Shown: positions 28,547-37,397, counted from the first letter of the stretch. The stretch: DNA of 64,000 bases from Janthinobacterium sp. CG3 (GCF_000344615.1 NZ_KB467824.1:2411962-2475961); one strand, 5' to 3'. Notes: generated by a model not told the origin, from the letters alone. A program made the numbers and translations.

Positions 28547-29656
28547 TTAAGGACGACGCGGTCCGGTGTTGCGTGGCGGCCTCGCGCCGCTGCCGGCCGG
28601 ACGCGCGGCGCCGCCGGTGGCCGGGCCGCTCGGACGGCCGCTGGTGGCGGCGGGACGCGGCGTCGAACCGTCCTTGCGCGCCGGCGCCGCGCCTGGCTGG
28701 CGCAGCGAACCGCCCGCGCGCGGCAGCGACGACAAGGCCCGCACCGGCCCGGTGCCCTTGCCGCGCATGGGACCGGAGCCGACTTCCAGCTCGAATTTCG
28801 CGCCATCGTCGCGGCCCAGCACCTTCACCAGGTACGGCATGATTTCACGCAGCATCGGCTCCAAGGTGTACGGCGGATTGATTACATACATGCCGCTGCT
28901 GTGCAGGCCGAAACCGTCCGGCGCGGGCGTGTTGACGGTCAGCGTCACGTGTAGCCAATTGGTGGCCGGCAACTGGCTCAGCTTGGGCGCGAACTGGCGC
29001 GACTCCATGCGCTGCAGCACCGGATACCAGACCGCGTAAGTACCGGTCGGAAAACGCACCAGCGCATCGGCCAGCGTGTCCTTGACCTTGCGGTAATCCA
29101 TCTTGTCTTCGTACGGCGGGTCGATCAAGACCAGCGCGCGGCGCGACGGCGGCGGCAGCAAGGCCTTCAGACCGAGGAAACCGTCGGCCTTGGTGATCAT
29201 CACGCGGCGGCCGCGCGAACTCGGGCGCTGGCCCTGCTCGGCGGCGTGCGCCTCGACCTTGCGAAAATTATCGGCCAAAATCTTGGCGTCGGCCGGATGC
29301 AACTCGAACAGGCGCAGGCGATCTTCCTCGCGCATCACCTGGTCGGCGCAATACGGCGAACCCGGGTAATAGCGCATCTTGCCGCTTGGATTCATCGCCT
29401 TGACCAGATTGACATACTCGGCCAGGGCCGGCGGCAGGTCGGTGCGGTCCCACAGCGGCGCGATACCGGTTTCGAACTCGGCGTTCTTGGACGCGTAACC
29501 GCCGTCGAGCGCATACACGCCGGCGCCCGAATGGGTATCGATATAGCTGTAGGCCGTATCTTTCTGATTCATGTACTGCAGCAGCTGGATCTGCACAAAG
29601 TGCTTCAACACATCAGCGTGATTACCAGCGTGAAAGGCGTGGCGGTAACTCAACAT
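28547..29656 (-). CDS. rlmJ: 23S rRNA (adenine(2030)-N6)-methyltransferase RlmJ with disordered C-terminal tail
   Basis: 369 residues. It starts LSYRHAFHAGNHADVLKH, the RlmJ signature, has DTHSGAGVYAL for SAM binding, and ALVLIDPPYEDK as the catalytic DPPY. E. coli RlmJ has about 280 residues. Here the last about 75 (after VGSGPMRGKGTGPV) form a Pro/Gly/Ala/Arg-rich tail (SGRPSGPATGGAARPAGSG) that is predicted disordered and basic and could bind RNA. A possible -10 (TATATT) lies near 29677-29682. Confidence 0.92.
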   Translation of the reverse strand: MLSYRHAFHAGNHADVLKHFVQIQLLQYMNQKDTAYSYIDTHSGAGVYALDGGYASKNAEFETGIAPLWDRTDLPPALAEYVNLVKAMNPSGKMRYYPGSPYCADQVMREEDRLRLFELHPADAKILADNFRKVEAHAAEQGQRPSSRGRRVMITKADGFLGLKALLPPPSRRALVLIDPPYEDKMDYRKVKDTLADALVRFPTGTYAVWYPVLQRMESRQFAPKLSQLPATNWLHVTLTVNTPAPDGFGLHSSGMYVINPPYTLEPMLREIMPYLVKVLGRDDGAKFELEVGSGPMRGKGTGPVRALSSLPRAGGSLRQPGAAPARKDGSTPRPAATSGRPSGPATGGAARPAGSGARPPRNTGPRRP

Positions 29657-29992
29657 AAGCTTGGTAATTCCATAAAAATATAATGATCAGAGGGGCGCTG
29701 CAGATCCCGCCAGGCGAGGCATCGGAACAAAGGGATGGTCAAGAAAAAGCAAAGGGCAGCGAAAACAGCGCGTAATTACCAGCATTATCCACTAAAACGG
29801 CCGGCAACGACAAAAAAAGCCGCAGCGCGGGGCAACGCAACAACCCCGGGGGCAGGTCGCGAAATGACGGTGTTGCCGCATCGACCCCGGGCCCAGGGCT
29901 CGAAAGCGAACGCCCCGCGAACCCGCCACCGCATTTCAACCCAACAACAAAAGCGCCATGTCGAGACCGGCCCCCGGGGGTGTAGGCTTGCC
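29657..29992. other. Intergenic region between aceA and rlmJ
   Basis: About 336 bp. It holds the rlmJ promoter region at its left end. No gene, repeat or clear terminator for aceA could be established. A plus-strand open frame entering from here runs antisense through aceA and looks like a shadow. Confidence 0.5.
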
Positions 29993-31291
29993 TCAGGCGA
30001 CTTTTTTGACGTCGAAGAATTGTTCGGCTTCGGTCGCGCAATGCAGCGCAGTGGTCGAACTTTGCCCTTGCCGGATCGCTTGGGTGACGGCGTCGAAGTA
30101 GCCGGCGCCCACTTCGCGCTGGTGTTTAACGGCGGTGAAGCCTTTTTCGGCGGCGGCGAATTCGGCTTCTTGCAGTTCGACAAAGGCGCTCATGTGTTGA
30201 CGGGCGTAGCCGTGCGCCAGGTTGAACATGCCGTAGTTGAGCGCGTGGAATCCAGCCAGGGGGATGAACTGGAATTTGTAGCCCATCGCGCCCAGTTCTC
30301 GTTGGAACTTGGCGATAGTGGCGTCGTCGAGGTTCTTTTTCCAGTTGAACGATGGCGAGCAGTTGTACGCCAGCATTTTGCCGGGGAATCTGGCGCGCAC
30401 GGCTTCGGCGAATTTTTTCGCGAAGGCCAGGTCCGGTTTGCCGGTTTCACACCAGACCAGGTCGGCGTACGGCGCGTACGCCAGCGCGCGCGCGATCGCC
30501 TGGCCGATGCCGGGACGGGTTTTGTAGAAGCCTTCTACGGTCCGCTCGCCGGTGCGGAACGGCCGGTCGTTGTCGTCCACGTCCGAGCTCAGCAGGTCGG
30601 CCGCTTCGGCGTCGGTGCGGGCGATCACCAGCGTCGAGGTGCCCATGACGTCGGCCGCCAGGCGTGCCGCGGTCAGTTTTTCCACCGCTTCGCGCGTTGG
30701 CACCAGCACTTTGCCGCCCATGTGGCCGCATTTCTTGACCGGCGCCAGTTGGTCTTCGAAGTGGACGCCGGCGGCGCCGGCGTCGATCATCGATTTCATC
30801 AGTTCGTAGGCGTTCAGCACGCCGCCGAAGCCGGCTTCGGCGTCGGCCACGATGGGCGCGAAGAAGTCGATGTCGTCCTTGCCCTCGGACCATTGGATCT
30901 GGTCGGCGCGGGTGAAGGTGTTGTTGATGCGTTTGACGACGCTCGGCACCGAGTTCGCCGGGTACAGCGATTGGTCCGGGTACATTTCGCCGGCGTTGTT
31001 GGCGTCGCCGGCAACTTGCCAACCCGACAGGTAGATGGCCTTCAAGCCGGCCTTGACTTGTTGCATGGCTTGGTTGCCGGTCAGCGCGCCCAGGGCGTTG
31101 ACGAAGGGTTCGTGCTGAAGCAGCGTCCACAGCTTTTCCGCGCCGCGCTTGGCCAGCGTGTGCTCGATCCGCAGCGAACCGCGCAGGCGCACCACGTCGT
31201 CGGCCGTGTAGTTGCGTACCACGCCCTTCCAGCGCGGGTTGCCGTCCCAGTCTTCTTGCAGTTCCGCCACTTGCTGTTCACGCGTTGCCAT
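29993..31291 (-). CDS. aceA: Isocitrate lyase
   Basis: 432 residues from [15 protein letters not shown], preceded by a strong ribosome site (AGGAGGG). It splits isocitrate into glyoxylate and succinate, the first step of the glyoxylate bypass for growth on acetate or fatty acids. The catalytic loop is present as [13 protein letters not shown], and other family text includes [11 protein letters not shown] and [11 protein letters not shown]. Length and content match the E. coli-type enzyme (about 434). Malate synthase is not in the window. Confidence 0.97.
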   Translation of the reverse strand: MATREQQVAELQEDWDGNPRWKGVVRNYTADDVVRLRGSLRIEHTLAKRGAEKLWTLLQHEPFVNALGALTGNQAMQQVKAGLKAIYLSGWQVAGDANNAGEMYPDQSLYPANSVPSVVKRINNTFTRADQIQWSEGKDDIDFFAPIVADAEAGFGGVLNAYELMKSMIDAGAAGVHFEDQLAPVKKCGHMGGKVLVPTREAVEKLTAARLAADVMGTSTLVIARTDAEAADLLSSDVDDNDRPFRTGERTVEGFYKTRPGIGQAIARALAYAPYADLVWCETGKPDLAFAKKFAEAVRARFPGKMLAYNCSPSFNWKKNLDDATIAKFQRELGAMGYKFQFIPLAGFHALNYGMFNLAHGYARQHMSAFVELQEAEFAAAEKGFTAVKHQREVGAGYFDAVTQAIRQGQSSTTALHCATEAEQFFDVKKVA

Positions 31292-31372
31292 GGTTGCCCT
31301 CCTATTCACACAAAAAATTGAAAACAAAATCCGTTCAACAAATGATAGGCCATTTGTGCGGAGCAGCAATAG

Positions 31373-31408
31373 TCTTCTATAAGACATACAAGTGAGAGAA
31401 TTGTCTTA
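31373..31408. promoter_or_regulatory. Candidate operator upstream of aceA (GTCTT half-sites)
   Basis: An inverted repeat GTCTT-N4-AAGAC (31373-31386) is followed by a third GTCTT half-site at 31404-31408, about 80-115 bp before the aceA start. The AT-rich surroundings fit a promoter. The regulator is unknown. Confidence 0.45.
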
Positions 31409-31671
31409 CTATTCATGCACTTAAAATTGCGGTTTCACGATGTGGCACTAAATTCCTGGTAGTGGGAGGTGAAGGAATATCCTCCCGCCGAAATTTTCCA
31501 CAATGTGAAACAAGCCGCGCGCATCGTGAAAAAAGCCGCACCCGCACAAGGGACGCCCCCCCGAATAGCGCCAGCCTATGTTGCAGGAAACGCCAGCCGC
31601 CCGCGGCCCCAAAAATATTCAACAAAACTATGCTTAAGGTCAAAAAATACTGGTATCATTGCTAACATCAA
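31409..31671. other. Intergenic region between aceA and the PEP-CTERM gene
   Basis: No supported gene. A GGGAGG...CCTCCC pair at about 31464-31486 could form a small hairpin. Short open frames here have no protein-like features. Confidence 0.5.
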
Positions 31672-31701
31672 TTGACATACATCAACTTTTTTTGCCAAAA
31701 T
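31672..31701 (+). promoter_or_regulatory. Likely sigma-70 promoter of the PEP-CTERM gene
   Basis: TTGACA at 31672-31677 and CAAAAT at 31696-31701 with an 18-base spacer, 20 bases before the start codon. A GGGG ribosome site lies just before the ATG. The -35 is a perfect consensus, the -10 weak. Confidence 0.5.
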
Positions 31702-31720
31702 ACATTACGGGGAAAACATT

Positions 31721-32320
31721 ATGTACAAACGAATTCAAGCTATCATCGCCTCCTCGCTGTTGATCGCCGGCTTCGCCGCCGCTCCAGCTTTCGCCGCTCC
31801 GGCAAGTCTGCCGTCATGCAGCGCCACCACGCTGACCGACACCCAGCCGGGTTATGTCGCCTGCATCGGCGCCAACAGCGGCAACATGGACAACCAGCTC
31901 AGCACCATTTACGCCAAGATGGCCACCAGCGTCGCCCGCGGCGGCTTCGGCTTCTCGACCAACACCTATTTCAGCAGCGAAAATTTCAGCGCCCTCAAGA
32001 ATCCATTCTCGCAAAACGAAGGCAACAACGATGACGGCGTCATCAACTTCGACAAAGCGCTGACCGGCTCGTTTGTACTGGGTCTGAAACAAGGTAACGC
32101 TTACTCGCTGTACCTGTTCAACGGCAACCTGGTCGCCGGCGGCATTTCCAGCATTAAATACGACACCAACGGCGTCAAGGCCGGTAGCGGTTCGGTCCTG
32201 TCGCACGCCGGTTTCTTCGGCACGCCAGTGTCGGCCGTGCCTGAAGCCGATACCTACGCCATGCTGCTGGCCGGCTTGGGCATGATCGGCTTCGTCGCCC
32301 GCCGCCGCAAAGCCAAGTAA
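31721..32320 (+). CDS. PEP-CTERM sorting-domain protein
   Basis: 199 residues. It has a signal peptide (MYKRIQAIIASSLLIAGFAAAPAFA, cleavage near residue 25) and a C-terminal VPEADTYAMLLAGLGMIGF followed by VARRRKAK, the PEP-CTERM tripartite tail. The motif reads PEA rather than PEP. Such proteins are processed by exosortase and often go to the cell surface or matrix. The middle domain has two cysteines early and no recognised fold. No exosortase gene lies in the window, and the gene stands alone with its own promoter and terminator. Confidence 0.88.
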   Translation: MYKRIQAIIASSLLIAGFAAAPAFAAPASLPSCSATTLTDTQPGYVACIGANSGNMDNQLSTIYAKMATSVARGGFGFSTNTYFSSENFSALKNPFSQNEGNNDDGVINFDKALTGSFVLGLKQGNAYSLYLFNGNLVAGGISSIKYDTNGVKAGSGSVLSHAGFFGTPVSAVPEADTYAMLLAGLGMIGFVARRRKAK

Positions 32321-32355
32321 TCATCGCTCTAGCGCGGCAGCCTCCCGGCCGCGCG

Positions 32356-32392
32356 AAAAAAAATGCCCCGTCGTCAAACGGGGCATTTTTTT
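32356..32392. terminator. Bidirectional terminator between the PEP-CTERM gene and rraA
   Basis: A stem ATGCCCCGT...ACGGGGCAT with loop CGTCAA-like bases is flanked by an A run on the left and a T run on the right. It serves the PEP-CTERM gene on the plus strand and rraA on the minus strand. Confidence 0.85.
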
Positions 32393-32413
32393 GTCCGGCG
32401 CAAGCGCGCCGGC

Positions 32414-32908
32414 TCAGGCCAGCTTCTGTTGCGCCACCAGGATGCCGTCGGCGTCGGCGTAGATCCAGTCGCCCGGGTTGACCGGCACGCCGCAGATGTG
32501 GACCCGCACGTTGCGCTCGCCCGCACCTTTCTTGCCGCTTTTCCGCGGATGGGCGGCCAGCGCGCGCACGCCGATTTCGCAGGCGTCGATTTCCTCGCTG
32601 TCGCGGATGCAGCCGTCGACGACGATGCCGGACCAGCCGTTATCCTGCGCCAGCAGGCCGAGCTGTCCACCCACCAGCGCGCGGCGCAGGCTGCCGCCGC
32701 CGTCGATGACGAGGACGTTGCCGTTGCCCTGGGTTTCCAGCATCGCGCGCACCAGCGCGTTGTCCTCGAAGACCTTCAGGGTGGTGACGCGGCCGCTGAA
32801 GCGCACTTGTTTGCCGAAATGGCGAAACAGCGGCGGCAGCACGGCCAGCCTGCCGTCCTCCAGCAATTGGCCGTTGTCGTCGCACAGGTCGGTGGTAGCA
32901 AAAGTCAT
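32414..32908 (-). CDS. rraA: RraA family protein (RNase E regulator / HMG aldolase type)
   Basis: 164 residues. It has [10 protein letters not shown] at the N-terminus, [23 protein letters not shown] and [14 protein letters not shown], the RraA core. The G-X20-R-D pattern (GGQLG ... DGCIRD) is the metal and substrate site of 4-hydroxy-4-methyl-2-oxoglutarate/oxaloacetate aldolases in this family, so aldolase activity is as likely as RNase E inhibition. It lies 36 bp downstream of an MFS transporter gene, likely cotranscribed. Confidence 0.9.
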   Translation of the reverse strand: MTFATTDLCDDNGQLLEDGRLAVLPPLFRHFGKQVRFSGRVTTLKVFEDNALVRAMLETQGNGNVLVIDGGGSLRRALVGGQLGLLAQDNGWSGIVVDGCIRDSEEIDACEIGVRALAAHPRKSGKKGAGERNVRVHICGVPVNPGDWIYADADGILVAQQKLA

Positions 32909-32944
32909 GGTCAGGTCCGCTCGGTTATCAAGATGCCGACAATT

Positions 32945-34153
32945 CTAAGCGTTTTGCAGTCGCACCGCGCGGGTTTTGCCGCCCAGCCCCACCGCCGTGA
33001 CGATCGCCAGCCCCTGGAACAGGGCGATGCAGACGAAGACCCAGGCCGGGCGGTTGGCGTCCATCAACGCGCCGAACAGCAGCGGGCCGAGCGCCAGACC
33101 GCTGTCGAGGCCGGAATACACGACGCCGTAGACGCGGCCGGTGGCGTGCTTCGGCGCCGCCGCCTTGATCATCAGGTCGCGCGACGGTCCGGCGATGCCG
33201 GCGGCGAAACCAATCGCGCCCATCAGCGCCACGGCGGCCCAGGCCGGCACGACGGCGGCGGCCAGCAACAGCGCCAGCAGCGCCGCGACGGCGAACGCGA
33301 CGGCGATGGTGCGGTCGTGCTGGCCGCTGTTGGCGCCGAGGAATCCGCCCAGCGCCATGCCGAGCGCCGACGCCAGCATGTAGGCGGTGTAGGCGCTGGT
33401 GGCCCACGCCAGCGACATGCCGTACAACGCCACCAGGCTGACCGAGGCGAAGCTTTGGATGCCGCCCAGGGCGACGGCGGTGATCAGGAAGAAGGCAAAG
33501 CACATCCACACCGATTGCAGGCGCAGGAAGGCCAGCGTGCCGGCGCCACCGCGCCCGGCCGGGTGGGCGGCGACGACGTCGGGGCGCAGCGCGTCGCGGT
33601 TCAGGAACAACACCAGCAGCACGGCGAACGGCAGCAGCGCCGCGTACAGCAGCGCGTGGCGCCAACCGGCCTGGCTGGCGACGAAGGTCAGGAACAGCGG
33701 CGCCGCGGCCCAGCCGATGTTGCCGCTGATGCCGTGCACCGAGAAGCCGTGCGCCAGGCGCGCCGGCGACACGCGCTGGTTCAGCAAGGTGTAGTCGGCC
33801 GGGTGGAACACGCTGTTGCCGACCCCGGCCAGCATGGCGCCCAGCAGCAGCGCCGGGTAGCTGTTGGCGCCGGCCAGCAGCAGCGCCGACAGGCCCAGCA
33901 TGGCGACGCCGGAAAACAGCACGGCGCGCGCGCCGACGCGGTCGACGACGAAGCCGGCCAGCGCCTGGCCGACGCCGGAGACGACGAAAAAAACCGTCAT
34001 CAGCAGCCCCAGCTCGGCGTAGCTCAGGGCGAAGGCCGGTTTCAGCCATGGAAACAACGCGGCCAAAATCAGATGGTAGAAATGCGACACGCCGTGCGCC
34101 AGGCCGACCAGGCCGATCACGCGCGCATCCTGGCGCAAGCTTATTGTGCTCAT
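32945..34153 (-). CDS. MFS transporter
   Basis: 402 residues with about 12 hydrophobic segments. It begins GLVGLAHGVSHFYHLILAALFPWL and has FVVDRVGARAVLFSG at the loop 2-3 position characteristic of the major facilitator superfamily. GISGNIGWAAAPLF and GFAAGIAGPSRDLMI are further transmembrane parts. The HGxSHFxH start resembles fosmidomycin-resistance-like MFS proteins. The substrate is unknown. It is divergent from an AraC regulator, which probably controls it. Confidence 0.88.
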   Translation of the reverse strand: MSTISLRQDARVIGLVGLAHGVSHFYHLILAALFPWLKPAFALSYAELGLLMTVFFVVSGVGQALAGFVVDRVGARAVLFSGVAMLGLSALLLAGANSYPALLLGAMLAGVGNSVFHPADYTLLNQRVSPARLAHGFSVHGISGNIGWAAAPLFLTFVASQAGWRHALLYAALLPFAVLLVLFLNRDALRPDVVAAHPAGRGGAGTLAFLRLQSVWMCFAFFLITAVALGGIQSFASVSLVALYGMSLAWATSAYTAYMLASALGMALGGFLGANSGQHDRTIAVAFAVAALLALLLAAAVVPAWAAVALMGAIGFAAGIAGPSRDLMIKAAAPKHATGRVYGVVYSGLDSGLALGPLLFGALMDANRPAWVFVCIALFQGLAIVTAVGLGGKTRAVRLQNA

Positions 34154-34168
34154 ATTGACCCCGGCATC

Positions 34169-34228
34169 TAGTATGTAGGTCTAGTGTAGATAAAGTGGCA
34201 TCGACTGTTTCGAGATAAAGGGACATAA
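34169..34228. promoter_or_regulatory. Direct-repeat operator region between the MFS and AraC genes
   Basis: Two pairs of direct repeats lie in the 110-bp divergent gap: TCTAGTATGTAG with TCTAGTGTAGA (about 34170-34194), and GATAAAGTGGCAT with GATAAAGGGACAT (about 34192-34227). AraC-family proteins bind direct repeats like these. Confidence 0.45.
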
Positions 34229-34263
34229 TTTATCGAATTCACGCCAACCCGAACAGGAAGCGC

Positions 34264-35085
34264 ATGGCCATCCCGATTCTGACCCACACGCGCCCGTGCC
34301 CGCCCGGCAAGGCCCCGACTCCGGAGCGGCCGGTGACGCTGATCGCGCGCGACCTGCAGGCCGACGAGTTCCTCAGCCCGCACCAGCACAGCTGGGGACA
34401 GGTCACGTTCGCGCTCGAGGGCGTGCTGCGCGTGACGGCCTTGAACAGCAGCTGGATCGTGCCGCCGCTGCGGGCGATCTGGATCGCGCCGCACGTGGTG
34501 CACGAGGTGACGGTGTTGGAAAAAGCCCGACTGCGCCCGCTGTGCGTGCTGGCCGAACGGGCGCCGTTCGCCGGCACCCATTGCAAGGTGTTGGAAGTGT
34601 CGAGCCTGCTGCGCGAGCTGATCGTCGCGCTGGGCCAGCTCGATCCCGGCGAGGCGCCGGCGCGCGAGGCGATGCTGGCGGCGCTGATCCTCGACGAACT
34701 GGGGCGCTCGGCGACCCGGCCGATCCGCGTGCCGCTGCCGGAGGACAAGCGGCTGAAGGCCTTGTGCGGCGGCTTGCTCGACAACCCCGGCAGCAACCTG
34801 ACGCTGGAAGACTGGGCGCGCCAGGTCGGCGCGTCCGAGCGCACGCTGGCGCGCCTGTTCGAGCGCGAGCTGGGCCTGAGCTTCGGCCAGTGGCGCCAGC
34901 AGGTGCGGCTGGCGCACGCCGCGCCGATGATCGCCCGCGGCATGCCGCTGGCGCAGGTGGCCGAGGAACTGGGCTACGCCAGCCAGTCGGCGTTCTCGGC
35001 CATGTTCAAGAAAACCTTCGGCAGCTCGCCGTCGGCGTTTTTCGCCGACGGCCACGGCGGCCGAGGCGCAACGCCGGCATGTTAG
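34264..35085 (+). CDS. AraC-family transcriptional regulator
   Basis: 273 residues. N-terminal cupin-like sensor domain (LSPHQHSWGQVTFALEGVLRV) and C-terminal double helix-turn-helix (about 165-260): LTLEDWARQVGASERTLARL and PLAQVAEELGYASQSAFSAMFKKTFGSSPSAF. Divergent from the MFS gene, so a local activator or repressor of MFS-rraA is likely. The inducer is unknown. Its 3' end overlaps the convergent PepSY gene by four bases. Confidence 0.92.
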   Translation: MAIPILTHTRPCPPGKAPTPERPVTLIARDLQADEFLSPHQHSWGQVTFALEGVLRVTALNSSWIVPPLRAIWIAPHVVHEVTVLEKARLRPLCVLAERAPFAGTHCKVLEVSSLLRELIVALGQLDPGEAPAREAMLAALILDELGRSATRPIRVPLPEDKRLKALCGGLLDNPGSNLTLEDWARQVGASERTLARLFERELGLSFGQWRQQVRLAHAAPMIARGMPLAQVAEELGYASQSAFSAMFKKTFGSSPSAFFADGHGGRGATPAC

Positions 35086-36701
35086 CGTTGCGGCCCCGCG
35101 CGGGCGTCGGCGGCGGCAAAAGGAAGGGCGCCGGCGGCGGCGACCGGCAAGGCCCACACGCTATGCGGGTCGCCGCCCAAGCCGCGGCGCAGCGTCGCCC
35201 GCGCCATGCGCCAGTAGCAAGCAGCCGCCAGCAGCGCCACGGCGTCGACCGCGAAGACCCGCCACTGGCCCTGCCACAGCGTGCGCAGCAGATGCTCGCC
35301 GCTGGCCCAGCCGTTGGCCAGCGGAATGGCCGCGGTCAACAGCGCGCACAGCAGCAGCAATTCGTGGCCGGCGCGCGCCGGCGGCCGCGCGAACGCCCAC
35401 GCCACGCTCAGCAGGAACACGCCATAGTAGCCGCGCTCCTCCCACACGGCCAAGCCGCCCCAGCCTTGCGGCGCCAGCTTGTTGACCAGGAAGATCGCCG
35501 AGATACCGGCGATGCAGCCGAGGCAGACGCCCAGCGTCAACTGCGCCATCAGACGCGTGTTGCGGGCCTGCTCAAGCTGGTGGCGCTTGCGGCGCCCCTC
35601 GACCCACAGTAAATTGCCGCTATAGAACAGGAAGGCGCCCGCCAGCCCCAGCGCGAAGTACACCCATTGCATCGCGGCGCCGCCAAAATTGCCGAAATGC
35701 AGAACCGACAGGCCGCGCAGGAAAGCGTTGCCCGCGCTCATGTTGTCGGGCTGTACCACGCGCAACACCGCGCCGCTGCTGCCGTTCAAGGCCACCCCGG
35801 CCTGGTTGTTGAGGGCGCGCCCGGCATGGCTACCGTACACTTCGACCTGGACACTGCTGTCGCCGACGTGGTCGTAGCGCATCGACTTCGCCTCCATGCC
35901 CGGCGCCGCCGCCTGCGCGCGCGCCAGCAAGACCTGCGCCGGCAGCAGCGGCGCGCGCTTGCCGGTCTCGACGGGGTGCGCCGCCAGGCTCAGCTCGGGC
36001 TGTATGATATTGAGCAATTTGCCGTCGAACACCAGGAATTGGAACGGCGCCAGCATCAGCGTGCCAATCGTCAGCACCGCCCCGCTCCAGGCAAAGATCA
36101 CGTGGAACGGCAGCGACAGCATGCCGATGGCGTTGTGCGCGTCCTGCCAGAACAGTTTCAGATTCTTGCCCGCCCTCAGCGCGAACAGGTTTTTCATCAT
36201 CGCCGGCGCGTAGATGAGCACGCCGCTAAGCAGCGCCACGCCGTACAGCACGCACACCACGCCCAGCACGTAGATACCCCACGAGCGCGGCAACCCGGCG
36301 GTGTAATGCAACTGATACACCAGCGCGGCCAGCTCCGACTGCGCCGCGTGCTCGACCAGGCGGCCCTCTTGCGACAGGCTGAAGCGGTGCGTCAGCGCCG
36401 CGGCGGCCTTGCGCTCCTCGTACCACGCCAACACCAGGCGCGGCTCGTCGGGACCCGGCAGTTGCAGGCGGAAGCCGTCGGCCGCCGCGGGATGGGCTTG
36501 CAACACCGCGTCGATCAAGGGCTGGGCCAGCGCCATCGATTGCGGCGGCAGGCCGCGCGCGTCGTGGCGCTCCCACGCATGCAGTTGATCGGTAAACACC
36601 GTGATCGACCCGGCGTAAAAGGCGATGAACAGCGCCAGGCCCGCCACCAGCCCGACCCAGGTATGTACTTTGAGAAACACGCGTAAGGTCGACGATGTCA
36701 T
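35082..36701 (-). CDS. PepSY-associated transmembrane protein (iron-reductase type)
   Basis: 539 residues from MTSSTLRVFLKVHTWVG, coupled to the upstream gene by a four-base overlap. It has an N-terminal membrane helix (LVGLVAGLALFIAFYAGSITVFT), PepSY-type periplasmic region, then paired helices with HNAIGMLSLPFHVIFAWSG and several C-terminal helices (total about 8). Histidines in the helices (HTW, HYTAG, HNA, HV) could ligate haem. This family accompanies siderophore receptors and is thought to reduce ferric siderophores. No TonB receptor gene is adjacent. Confidence 0.88.
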   Translation of the reverse strand: MTSSTLRVFLKVHTWVGLVAGLALFIAFYAGSITVFTDQLHAWERHDARGLPPQSMALAQPLIDAVLQAHPAAADGFRLQLPGPDEPRLVLAWYEERKAAAALTHRFSLSQEGRLVEHAAQSELAALVYQLHYTAGLPRSWGIYVLGVVCVLYGVALLSGVLIYAPAMMKNLFALRAGKNLKLFWQDAHNAIGMLSLPFHVIFAWSGAVLTIGTLMLAPFQFLVFDGKLLNIIQPELSLAAHPVETGKRAPLLPAQVLLARAQAAAPGMEAKSMRYDHVGDSSVQVEVYGSHAGRALNNQAGVALNGSSGAVLRVVQPDNMSAGNAFLRGLSVLHFGNFGGAAMQWVYFALGLAGAFLFYSGNLLWVEGRRKRHQLEQARNTRLMAQLTLGVCLGCIAGISAIFLVNKLAPQGWGGLAVWEERGYYGVFLLSVAWAFARPPARAGHELLLLCALLTAAIPLANGWASGEHLLRTLWQGQWRVFAVDAVALLAAACYWRMARATLRRGLGGDPHSVWALPVAAAGALPFAAADARAGPQR

Positions 36702-36970
36702 ACGGGCAGACTCACCAGACCGGACGTTTTGACGAGATGCATCAGGGCGAAGCACAGCGCCGTCGCCGCGCCCATCCAGGCCCAGGCGCGCAGACCGCTT
36801 TGAAACAGGAAGGCGGCGGCGATGCAGCCGACCCAGATCGGGAAAAACAGCAGTAGCATCGGCAGCGTGCGCGCCTCCCAGCTGCCCGGCCCGAGCAGCG
36901 CGACCAGGCCAACCAGGCCGACCGCCAGGGGAAAGCCGAGCAAGCCGGCCGCCAGCGATTTAGCCCACAT
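36698..36970 (-). CDS. Small membrane protein of the PepSY iron-uptake operon
   Basis: 90 residues with about three membrane helices (LAAGLLGFPLAVGLVGLVALL, TLPMLLLFFPIWVGCIAAAF, WAWMGAATALCFALMHLV). It overlaps both neighbours (11 bp with the upstream gene, 4 bp with the PepSY gene), so the three are translated together. Small proteins in this place are annotated as DUF3649-type or iron transporter in related operons. Which family this one belongs to was not determined. Confidence 0.7.
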   Translation of the reverse strand: MWAKSLAAGLLGFPLAVGLVGLVALLGPGSWEARTLPMLLLFFPIWVGCIAAAFLFQSGLRAWAWMGAATALCFALMHLVKTSGLVSLPV

Positions 36971-37226
36971 TGCGCGTTCTCCGGTACAGGTCCACGTACG
37001 GCAAGGCCACCAGCGCCAGCATCAAGACGGCCAGCGCGGCGAACAGGCCGGCGCAGAAACCCAGTGGCGCGGCGGCCGCGGCGACGGCGCCGGCACCGCC
37101 CAGCGCGCCGGCGGCGCGCAGGCTGCGCGCATGGCCGAGCCCGCCGCGCCACAGCCGCTGGTGCGGCGAGGCCAGGTAAAAGCACAGGGCGGCAAGCCCG
37201 GCGACCAATAGATACGCGTTGTTCAT
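36960..37226 (-). CDS. DUF3325-like small membrane protein
   Basis: 88 residues from MNNAYLLVAGLAALCFYLASPHQRLW. It has about three hydrophobic segments, and the early LAxxxFYLASPHQRL and late LPYVDLYRR patterns fit DUF3325 proteins that accompany PepSY membrane proteins in iron-uptake operons. It is the first gene of the operon, downstream of a likely Fur box. Confidence 0.72.
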   Translation of the reverse strand: MNNAYLLVAGLAALCFYLASPHQRLWRGGLGHARSLRAAGALGGAGAVAAAAAPLGFCAGLFAALAVLMLALVALPYVDLYRRTRNVG

Positions 37227-37293
37227 AGTCTCTTCCGCTGAAAGCCGATACCTGCGCGCGGCAGGCGGATATTGCAATAAAGTTACAATTGTA

Positions 37294-37312
37294 AATGAGA
37301 ATGAGAACGATT
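37294..37312. promoter_or_regulatory. Likely Fur box
   Basis: AATGAGAATGAGAACGATT matches the 19-bp Fur consensus GATAATGATAATCATTATC at most positions and has the repeated NAT pattern. It lies 68 bp upstream of the DUF3325-like gene and in the gap shared with the divergent glutathione transferase gene, so iron repression of the PepSY operon is expected. Confidence 0.7.
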
Positions 37313-37397
37313 GGCAATTCAAATAGTGCGATCGTAAGAAATATCGATGCCGCTGCGGCTGCGTTAAGTTCGTGTCATCATTGCGTGCAACACAGAT

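Noticed and set aside
29735..31321. 528-codon plus-strand frame antisense to aceA
   Set aside because: Its sequence has repeated low-complexity and no motifs, as expected of the reverse of a high-GC gene; aceA is certain.
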